A stretch of 64,000 nt of DNA from Silurus meridionalis (taxonomy: Eukaryota > Chordata > Actinopteri > Siluriformes > Siluridae), in contig NC_060907.1 of assembly GCF_014805685.1 (NCBI RefSeq), forward strand, positions 4,579,352-4,643,351. The letters are read 5' to 3'. The notes under the pieces are model-generated. The model was given only the letters and a program-made list of their open reading frames with translations, was not told the DNA's origin and ran no database searches. Below are positions 55,127 to 64,000 of this stretch, one piece after another. Position 1 is the first letter of the stretch. Each line of letters starts with the position of its first letter. Both the position numbers and the translations under genes were made by a program.

Positions 55127-55872
55127 CAGTGGCCCAGAAAGTTCAACGCACTGCAACTGAAGAAAACATATCCAAATAGAAAAAACACCAGTAAATCAAG
55201 AAAACAACATCATCAGTTAAACAACACGTCCTGCAAATCCTCACAATGCAACTAAATACAGAAACGTCCTGCAAATCCTCACAACACAACCAATTCATTT
55301 GCACTGCAAATAGCACAGACCAAGAAATAAATGTTTCATGGGGACCATGACATATGGTAAAAAATTGTTTATTTTAACAGCCTGATCATGATTCCTTGGC
55401 TATGCCAGTTAACATGATAACGTTTTACAGTTAATTGTGTATTTCATCAGATTATTTAGGATTATAATATCCAAAGGCCAACAATGATAAAATAAACAAA
55501 CAACTCACCTTTCAGGTCATCGACACATCAACACCACTGACAAATAGATATTGAACAATAAGCATCCCCAGATGGGTTTATCACTTGTTGTGCTCGCCTT
55601 GAAATATTTATTTTGTGATTTGTGCTATTTATTTGTGTTGTAAGCATTTGCAGCGTGTTTCTGAGTTTGGTTGTGTTGTGAATATTTGCAGCATGTTTCT
55701 GTGTTTGGTTGTGTTGTGAGGGTTTGCAGCGTGTTTCTGTGTTTGGTTGCATTGTGTGGGTTTGCAGCACGTGTTGTCAAACTGATAACGTTGTTTTTTT
55801 TTAATTTGCTGGTGTTTTTTTCTATTTGCATGTGTTTTCTTTAGTTGCAGCGTGTTGAGCTCTCAGCCACTG
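55127..55872. mobile_element. MITE with long inverted repeats containing a minisatellite
   Basis: CAGTGGC at 55127 and GCCACTG at 55872 are the outer ends. The terminal repeats are long: GCAACTGAAGAAAACA with AAAAAACACCAG at left and their reverse complements at right (55800-55860). Inside each, a 38-bp unit with CCTGCAAATCCTCACAA / TTTGCAGCGTGTTTCTG is repeated, about two units at left and three to four at right. No transposase. Confidence 0.65.
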
Positions 55873-57464
55873 TATAGGATGCCTTGAGGATAAGTAATTT
55901 ATAAGATATTTTTTCATCTCAGGGTGGAGTATTCCTTTAATTAAACAGAGGCAATAACAGTAATCGGGATAAAATATTATTAATTGTGCAGCACTAGCTA
56001 TAGGTTATATGACTTACACTTCCGGCTGTACTCTCTCAAAGCACGGTTGCCTTCTCTGTCTCTTGCATTTGTGAACCATTTACAAGCGCAGTCTCCAGCT
56101 CTTTCTTACTGACAGTTTTCATGAAAGGATTCTGCTTCAGGCAACCTGTAAAGAAAAATAATTAATATAAAGTAGAGCATGCTACTGTATCAACCAGGGC
56201 ACAACCCATTGTTTGTGTACATGCAAGTTACATGAGCATAAGACTACCAGTCAAAAAAAAAAAAAAAAAAAAAAAGACTGAAAATCACAATCATAAGCAC
56301 CTTCTAATCCACCATTTGCCCAAACTGTTAACTGATCTGAGTAAATGATGTTAAAATTACACAATACCATGCAAAATGTTAAATGCATCAATATGGTGAA
56401 TTTCAGGCTTTCTTGTGATTAATGTTTAGAATAATTAGTGGGGCCTTGAACACAGATCGATTAATAAATTCGTACTGGTTCACTTTGGACCGTGAATTTG
56501 AACTGCCTACTGTAGCATTAGTTTAAGTTACTTATAATGATTTGTCTTTAAAAAGCTTAGTGGAGCTAACACAGCAAGTGTTCGACTTGACTGCACAAAC
56601 CGAAGCGTGCTTGACATAAAAATACCGTGAAAGCGATTCGGAAGAATTTAGAGTTGTCTGCTCTCGAATTCGCCAGTCTGCACTGCACAGCTTCAAGTCA
56701 AACATATCTGCTCCTGCGTGAAGCCTTGGCGCCGAGAGCTGTGGGGGAGTCGTTATTTCCACATTTTAGTAGACAATTTCCTAGTTAAATGTTCAGTTTT
56801 CTACAGGTGTTTATCTCTGAGATAAACCAGTTCACTCTCCACACTTACCTTCATTATATTGTGCCTGTAACTTTAATAACCACAAATCTTTCAGAAGTAT
56901 ACATTAAATAAAAGCAAACAGTAAAATGTAATTAATTTAAAACAAAAGATAATTTCTTACCGTGACTGAGAGGTCAGGTTATCCAGGTCAAGTCAGGTGA
57001 TCAGTGTAGTGAATGATAACAGTTTCTTTAGAATGAGAAGCCAATGTGAGACTCTGAGCTGCACAAGCGTTTTTTTTTGTTTGTTTGTTTGTTTGTTTGT
57101 TTTTTAACTGAAGTTGTTATTGTTAATATATACAATTTTGTTTCGATTTTGTTTCACAGTATTTGTACTGGGCATGTGCTCAGATGTGTCTACTTCCTGT
57201 CTAAAATATGTTGTAATAATTTACACCATTTATAATGCTGTACTGGTTGACAAAACACGTTCCGTACAAGAAATACTTCTTATTGGTTCTCTTGATTATT
57301 GTGGGAGAGCGTATGGGTGCGGGAGAAAAAAGGAACGCCACAACAGGTCAGGTGCAAAGGCTTCACAGCCGCTTTTATTTATTTGTCGCTATTATTATAG
57401 TGTCTGTCTGCTTGGTGCCCATGCAGCACGTCTCTGGCGCACTTATTTAAAAAGTGACAGTATT
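55873..57464. other. Spacer, no gene identified
   Basis: AT-rich with a long A-run at 56251-56275 and (TTTG)n at 57077-57100. 57340-57380 has GCGGCTGTGAAGCC and AATAAA on the minus strand, which could be an LTR scrap. Nothing else is supported. Confidence 0.35.
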
Positions 57465-57519
57465 AGTTACTGTCAAAAGTAACTGCATTACAGTAACGCG
57501 TTACTGCCCAACACTGTGT
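57465..57519. repeat. hAT-like terminal repeat
   Basis: ACTGCATTACAGTAACGCGT followed by TACTGCCCAACACTG is the typical end (CAGTGTTGGGCAGTAACGCG reversed) of a common vertebrate hAT-type MITE. The partner end was not located. Confidence 0.5.
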
Positions 57520-57666
57520 ATGTATATATATATATATAATAATAGAATAGGAGAAATATCCTATTGTTAATTTTATAAAGTCACACATTTACTCTGTATT
57601 TTTCCCAAATGAACTGTCTTACTTTTGCTAATGCAGCAGTATTACATCTTTAGTTATAAAGGATTT

Positions 57667-59369
57667 GTCGGAACTCAGAGCCCGTCTCTGAGGCGACACA
57701 TCGAGGGTGGATTTCTTTGCTCAGAGGATTCCCAATAATGCCCAGCCAATTCTAGAAAAAACACAAATATAATAGACACAAACCGCCAATGAAGGATCCT
57801 CAGTCCTGGATGAGTAAAAGCAAAACTTCTTTATTTCCATGCACGTTCCAAAGAGCTCAGTAGAAGGTGGGTACTTCACATCAAAATGAACAGCACATCA
57901 ACAAATGATAGAGCACGCCATAGTGAGGAAGTACACTGACTGTTCGTTTCGCTTGTATTTATACCCTGTAGCCACCGTGTCTTTTCTATTTTTCAAATTC
58001 TTTGGCCTTGAGAAATTCCCCTTATGTCTGCCTTCTTGCCGTTCCTTGTCCCTTTGCCTATCCTTGTCAATTCCTTATGTCTGCCTTCTTCTGCCAAGTC
58101 CCTTATGTCTCGGATCTTGCCTATCCTTGTCAATTCCTTATCTTTGGCCTTGGTGTTCATTCTTCCAAATAACACCATATTTGGAGTTCCTGTTTTTCCA
58201 ATTTCCTTATATTCGCCCATAATTTTATACATAAAAAATATGAGTGAGTATAAAGCCCTTATTTCTCTCTGGATTCAACCATACGTTCTTCAGTCTCTCA
58301 AGTGTGAACAACCTTTTGCGGCCTATTTTGTCCTCCTGCATTTGCAATGGGTAAGTGTTATGCTTTATTCTTTTATAATGCTGTTTTGCTATTCTACTTT
58401 CATTTAATTGAGTTATAGCATTGTTTGTATACTGTGCTTGATTATAATACTTTTAATTAATAGTTGTATGCGCCTAGGTTATATTTTAATTGTGCATTCT
58501 GAACTGAATGTTACACTGTGTGTAGAATCTTTTTCTTGCATGAGTGTTATCTTTTGCTTATGCCCGTCGTCACCGTGATTTGACCCTGTCTAATATCTTA
58601 TCTCTGTTGGTCTCTTTGCTCAGCTCCACCACGTTTGCCTCCCAGAACGACTCAGTTGGGCATTCTTCGCCGACAATTTCGCCAGTTTCAGCTCTCCTTA
58701 CTTGCCGCTGAGCTTACTCATTTTCTTGAACATCTTTCCAGCCCAAGTGTCCCTGAGGATGCCTTCCTGCCTCCTCGCATTGTGCAGAGCACTTCTACGC
58801 GTGACAAGAGCACACAGACTTCTCCTGAGCTCAACAGCCGTCACGGATGCTCCTACTTCCTGACACTACACCACAGTTTTCTCCCTATCCTTCACACTGG
58901 CCTGTTGCTTTGCCAAGTCACCGTGCTCCTGTGCCTTCACCTGGCTTCGGGCCAAGCCGCTCTTTCATGTCTCCTGCCCATGCTTCTGTGTCTTCACCCG
59001 GCCTTGGGCCTAGCTACTCCTACATGTCTCCTGCAGCTGCTGAAGCCCGTACGCCTTGCTATTTCAATAAAGATGCTTAATCTCCCTCAAGTTTGTTTCC
59101 TGTCCTTCTTTGCCTATTCTATACACTCATAACATTCAGTCAGATTCTATCCTACTCACACATGTAAATACCCTATTATTATTATTAATACTTGATGTAA
59201 CTAAAGGTTTGATTAACATATAGATCAAATAGGTTTTGTCAGACTACTTCTATTATATCTAATAAGTTCTATATTGCTTTATTAAGTTAATTAGGTTAAT
59301 TTAGTTTGATAATATTAGTTTGATTATAACACACGCTAGATATGGTTGATTAAAATATTTTTCTCGACA
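57667..59369 (-). repeat. 3' LTR of endogenous retrovirus, about 1.7 kb
   Basis: On the minus strand the LTR starts TGTCGAGAAAAAT at 59369 and ends TCCGACA at 57667. GGGTATAAATAC at 57955-57966 is the TATA box and AATAAA at 57830-57835 the poly(A) signal, so R is about 100-120 bp. U3 (about 1.4 kb) has direct repeats (GCCTATCCTTGTCAATTCCT at about 58055 and 58117). An open frame at 58635-59132 on the opposite strand is unexplained. The 5' LTR would lie outside the window. Confidence 0.6.
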
Positions 59370-59849
59370 TTACTCCCCCCTCTGAGACTTTATAGTCTCA
59401 CATTCCGCTTATAACCACTTATAACCATTTCTCAATCATACATGTCATGTAATACAGCAGTAGAACAAAGTAAAAGTCTTTGACTTCTTTGGCATATGTA
59501 GTTTTCTTCTGACCCAGATACTTTGCGTATCGCAAGGGGTCTTGTTGGAGCCCTGGAAGAGGTTACTAGCACTTTACCAGGCACTCGTGTGTTGAAAAGA
59601 ATAATAAAGCAAAAACAAAAAGTAAAAGAAATAAAAGCAAAATGATTAAGATCGACAATGCAACATTATAAGATCGACAATGCAACATTATAAGATCGAC
59701 ATTACTCCCACCCTCACACTAATGGGTGCGCCAAACCACAACATCGATGAACTAGGAGTGGGCGAAAAACCCTGTAGACAAACATGCCAGGGAAAATTCC
59801 CACTCTGCCCGCCAGTGGCGCGACCGTGGAATCACCACCAAGGTCATCC
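59370..59849 (-). other. Polypurine tract and pre-LTR region
   Basis: AGAGGGGGGAGTAA (59370-59384, minus strand) immediately precedes the LTR's TGTCGAG. A second, very similar tract GAGGGTGGGAGTAATGTCGA lies at about 59697-59715, followed by a 21-bp repeat (TCTTATAATGTTGCATTGTC units). One may be a duplicated PPT/LTR edge. Confidence 0.55.
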
Positions 59850-61692
59850 TTAGTCGTGGGTGTACATGCAGTTAAATATGAGACACATAAACAAAATGAA
59901 AATTGAAATTAAACAATGTAGTCCGCATAATGTGCGATATCTGTGAATCAGGATAGGGCGACAGTGCCAATCCCGATGTGTTGCTGGTTCCGTTGTCCAT
60001 AGAACATAGCCTCCTAAGGTAATGGTGTAGTACGTTACAGTAGTGCGTTGCATGACGAAGGTCGAAGCAGGAAACTATGGGTGTTTCGGGCTCTTGTTGA
60101 GAAGGAAAGAACCCCAAATGACTCAGCCAGGAGATTGCATAGCGTATTGTGAAGACTCGGGTGACCATCTGGAGTCCACCAGGAAGATTATAGACAGAGT
60201 TCTGAATGGAGTCTAACCACGTTCCCTCCGGAGAAAACATGTTAGCATGGCGCAAAATGGCGGTCACTGGTCTACGCTGGTCCTCATCTGTTTCCCAAGC
60301 AAACTCATCCTCTGTGGAGGAAAACCGAACCACTCATGGGGTCCATCATGGCACCGGTCACCCAAAGGACAGTCGTCACCGCCTTGGCACCACAAGCAAT
60401 GTGTCTGATGGTCATAGGTTAGGCTGCACACGCCTCACAGGGACCCCTGAATGTGTCAAGGCGAAGCGATATCCCTCATAACATGTTTCTGCGAATGCAC
60501 ACACACCAGGAAACAGTCGCAGATTCGGCTGTAGCCACCTGGGTTCACCAGCGCCATGTTCCTGCACACAACATGAAGAACTCACAACAACAACATGGTT
60601 CATACAACATAATTTGGACAAGCAACGACTTAAAGCATTTGCCATGAAAGTGGGAAATATAGAAGTAAACCTCCACGGGTATGTTATTAGTATCAAGATC
60701 AGTAATCAGGCACAGATAGATAGATGGCTAGACAGATATACATCTGTATACATAATACAAAGGATATTAGTAAAAGGATATGTTTGGTGTGCAGCACTAC
60801 GTGAGTGCATCCAGTTGGCACCATAATCAACAGCAGCTGAACCCAAAAACATATAGCTGGACAAAGATGAGTGGTGTCATAGGTGCTTTGTCACATGCCT
60901 CTAACCCTACTGTCGGCATAACACGAGGTGGACGCCGAGATCTTCTGTCACATACAATGCATGTAGAGTGGGGCACTGCTGCACGCCCTGAATTTACCAA
61001 CCATTGTCTGTACAGGTTAAGGTTTGGCTGAATGTTTGTAGTTTCAGCATATTGCTTTACTGATGTTACATTGATTCTTTCCGCACATCTGAAACAGGTC
61101 GGGCTTTTGGTTAGAGGATAGTTGGGGTTCTTGTATCTAAAACTAAATTGTATTCTAGGTAAGTTCATCCCTTCCTGCCAGTTAGGGACATATACTAGAC
61201 TTTTATACAAAACATCCCCATACGCTAGAGATTCTACTGAGGTTCTTTCAAACCTGCCATGTGGGATCCCTACTTGGGGAAAACCAAATACCATAAAAGC
61301 GTAATATCAACACAACTGCGGGTGCCTAATATGCGAGGTATAACTCTGTGGGGTACTCCTGTGACCACTATAATGTCTGTTTCTTTATCCGTGTCAGTCA
61401 TTCGAGCCTCAAGTCTCATCTCGTATTCAGGAGTGTTTTTTATCTCTGTAGAGTTGCAGGGATGAAAAAGGGATATAGTATATGTTATAAACATATGTTG
61501 TGCAGTTACTGGAAAGGATGGTAGGACCTTGGTGTTATTTAAAAACGCCCAATGCACACCGGAACTGTTCTGCAAGCACGTTTCTGGCCATATGTACCAA
61601 ACCTTTGCAGCCTGTTCTGAAGTGAGACTAGTTTTAGCAAGGTGACCTAGAGACCCTAGTGGTTTAGACCTTTTGTATCTATTTGTGGACAT
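59850..61692 (-). pseudogene. Retroviral env remnant, broken
   Basis: By position between integrase and 3' LTR, and by several Cys- and Asn-rich open pieces (61692-61270, 61294-60827, 60696-60412, 60333-59850), this is the env region. Candidate glycosylation sites (NSS, NST, NVT) and paired cysteines (for example CFRCAERINVT) are visible. The reading frame changes at each joint, so there are several frameshifts or stops, and I see no complete fusion peptide or membrane anchor. Assignment rests on gene order. Confidence 0.5.
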
Positions 61693-62009
61693 TGTGCGGG
61701 TTGGGAATAGTTATTTAGGGAAATGTTGGACAAAGGGACTGATATATCTGCTGGACGATGTAAATTACGGTTAATGAAAATGTAAGGGCAAATGAACCAT
61801 ACTGCTAAAGCCATAACGAGTACTGCCCAGTGTCTGTTGGTGAGAGTCCGTTTGGACTTTAGGAATTTTTCATCATGGTTCCACAGGTAGATCGATATCT
61901 AAGTCTACTAGATCTTGTAGATTAAGAGTGTCAAACTGTTCAGGTGGAGTGACAGTGTTTTCTTCGTTGCCTAGTAGTCTCTGCACAGTCTCTTCTAGTT
62001 TGTCAGAGT

Positions 62010-63114
62010 CTAGTGTGTCATGTGGTGGTCGTGAATCAACCTGATACGAACAACCTGGCCTCGGTTCTCCTTCAACTGGCCGTGGTTGTGTGGTTTTGCA
62101 CGTGTCCTGTATGCTGGTCCTCTGTCCTGTGCTGGGCCTGCGCCGTCGTCGTCGTCTTCTGAGTCGTCAGAGTGGGCGCAGCGTGCCAACTCAGCCCGAG
62201 ATTTCCTCCACTCTGGTCCTTTCACCGCAGCTCTGCAACAATGGTTAAGATGATACCAGTATTCCTTACCTTCAACCTTGACTGCGGTAGGAGTTGCTAG
62301 TACCACCTTGAATGGGCCTTCACGGCGTGGCTCACTCCAGTGTTTCCTTTTGAACACTTTGATATACACGTAGTCACCTGGTTGCACCTGCTGTAGTGGC
62401 TCATCAACCTGTGCCCGTGTGTGGCTTCACGGACCTGTAAATATAAAGTTCTGTGTATTTGCGTCAGATGTTTGCAATAACTAGACATGTCTGCTTCAAG
62501 TTGTTCAAGTGAGGAGCCTGTGTAAGGTCCTTGTGTAAAAGCAACTGGCATGGGTCGTCCTGTCAGCAACTCATGTGGTTTCAGGTGTGTGTTGCGATTT
62601 GTTTGAGAGCGCATTTTCATCAATGCCAGTGGAGAGCCTGTACCCAATTCAGATCTGTGCTAGCACAAATTTTTGCTATTTTCTCCTTCAACACTCCATT
62701 TGCTCTCTCAACCATTCCTTGTGACTGTGGATGGTAAACACACCCCATTCTTTGCTTGATACACAAAGCTTCTGCAAATGCTTTGATCACATTATTTACA
62801 AAATGTGGTCCATTGTCAGAGCTCAGCTTGTCAGGTATCCCAAACCTTGGAATCACTTCCCTGATCAAAAACTTAGCTACAGTCTTTGCGTCATTCTTGG
62901 CAGTAGCTGTTGCCTCTACCCATCTGCTAAAACGATCTATTACTACCAAGATGTATATTTTCCCTTCCTTCCTATCTGCCATGTCCACAAAGTCCATCAT
63001 CAAATGTCGAAATGGTCCCCTTGGTTCAGGAATGTGGCTGATTGGTGCTGTGAAATGTTTCCTGACATTTCGTGCTGCACATAGCTCACAGGACCTCAGG
63101 AATTTGTCCACCAT
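62010..63114 (-). pseudogene. Retroviral integrase, frameshifted
   Basis: A zinc-binding end (CELCAARN, start of the frame at 63114) is followed by the catalytic core: HLMMDFVDM (first Asp), DRFSRWVEATATAKNDAKT, KLSSDNGPHF (second Asp) and SQGMVERANGVL (Glu), so the DD(35)E triad is kept. The frame breaks near 62640, continues with HLKPHELLTGRPMPVAF (62647-62297), breaks again, and ends with the C-terminal DNA-binding domain PGDYVYIKVFKRKHW and EPRREGPFKVVLATPTAV (62387-62010), plus an acidic, Arg-rich extension. Related to gamma/epsilon-like fish retroviruses; the C-terminal domain resembles the fragment at 1557-1790. Confidence 0.8.
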
Positions 63115-64000
63115 ACTGGCCAGATATGGCGACCACCAATTCCTTCGGATTGTGTCTATGGTCTCCCAAAGATTACAGTGATCTACCCCATGTGCTTCAG
63201 TAATGAGCTTGGTAAAGAGCTAATGGTGCTACCCACACTCCATCAATACTTCTCCATAACCCTGTGTTGGGGTCTTGTACTGCCCTCGTTTTTCCATCTC
63301 TTTCTCCTCTCCACTTGCTACATCCTGATATTCCCCAAGATCTTCCTCTGTTACCTGCCCTCGCACTTCCTCATGTTCTTCATCTTGTACCATCATCACT
63401 TTCACACAGTCTTTTTCTACTGCTGCACTTTTAGCTGCCTCATCTGCTGCCGCATTACCTCTACTGACCATATCTCCATCAGATTTGTGGGCTTTACACT
63501 TCACAATGGCTAATGCCTTTGGAAGCATCATTGCTTTGAGCAAATCCGAAATTGCAGGACCATGTAAAATGGATGATCCATCAGCTCTCTGGAAACCCCT
63601 TTGTTCCCAGATGGGTCCAAATGTGTGACATACCCCATGTGCATATGTTGAATCAGTGTAAATAGTACACCTTCCTCCTGCTCCCAGCCTACATGCTGCT
63701 GTTAACGCTTTTATTTCTGCCAATTGGGCAGAACAAGGTTGTGGTACACTTACACTAGCTAGTACTCAAACGAGTCATCTTCCTCATTGTGCATGACCAC
63801 AGCATATCCTGCTTTATTGCCATCATTCGCACGATAGCAAGAACCGCCCACAGACAAAACAATTTGGGCATTTTGCAATGGTTGGTTCTCTAGGTCATCT
63901 CTAGCTTTTAGAAATTTCTCTGCTTCTGTAGTGCACTCATGGGGAATTCCTCATCTGATAAGACCACTGATCAGCTGGATTGATTGTGAGGCACCTCTCA
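63115..64000 (-). pseudogene. Retroviral RNase H and 3' pol linker, left side of partial ERV
   Basis: Minus-strand frame 63723-63229, extended upstream to the window edge: IVLSVGGSCYRAN, AGYAVVMHN, QLAEIKALTAACRLG (Glu) and TIYTDSTYAHGV (Asp). The first RNase H acidic position, normally Asp in a DGS motif, reads Gly here (VGGS). Stop codons interrupt the frame near 63760 and 63950. The following linker up to the integrase is acidic. Reverse transcriptase, protease, gag and the 5' LTR lie beyond 64000. Confidence 0.75.

Noticed and set aside
56532..56762. 76-residue minus-strand ORF
   Set aside because: No motif, promoter or splice support; likely chance.

Overview
This window looks like repeat-rich, gene-poor nuclear DNA from a ray-finned fish. 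The signs are fish-type L2 LINEs with (TCAAG)n tails, RTE and L1/Tx1-like LINEs, Tc1/mariner, hAT and CACTA DNA transposons, a tRNA-Glu-derived SINE, solo LTRs, a gamma/epsilon-like endogenous retrovirus, and very long GT/CA and AT microsatellites. The species cannot be fixed from sequence alone. There are no bacterial operons, CRISPR arrays or rRNA genes.

Layout. 0-2.6 kb: a small minus-strand ORF with a CpG/YY1-motif promoter next to it, then the decayed 3' end of a retrovirus. 2.6-23.0 kb: a giant inverted repeat with arms of about 7 kb (left from 2636, right to 22995). Each arm carries an L1 fragment, a Tc1 remnant and one copy of an unusual gene. 23-25.9 kb: LINE 3' ends and a solo LTR. 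26-35.5 kb: GT-rich DNA holding a minus-strand array of tiny exons, interrupted by RTE copies. 35.6-43 kb: a LINE split by a 5.4-kb CACTA element. 43-52 kb: L2 copies, a retropseudogene, and further promoter and exon copies of the same unusual gene on the plus strand. 52-55.9 kb: two Tc1 transposases and a MITE. 57.7-64 kb: a broken endogenous retrovirus (LTR, env remnants, integrase, RNase H) running off the right edge.

The main discovery candidate is a multi-copy microexon gene. A CCAAT/GC-box promoter and non-coding first exon lead to a second exon that ends in a start codon (ATG plus one G). Then come many internal exons of 18, 21 or 39 nt, nearly all phase 1-1 and multiples of three, each with a splice acceptor (usually TTTATTTCAG or TTCCACAG) and a GTAAG/GTAAT donor. 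A serine-rich last exon follows, with a stop and tandem AATAAA signals. CA-repeat introns follow each donor. In the 26.9-30.4 kb array nearly every exon encodes seven residues (for example EIMQEVT, EKMQKVT), as expected for a coiled coil grown one heptad at a time. The arrangement recalls the heptad exons of butyrophilin genes and the small phase-1 tail exons of MHC class I, but no homology is claimed.
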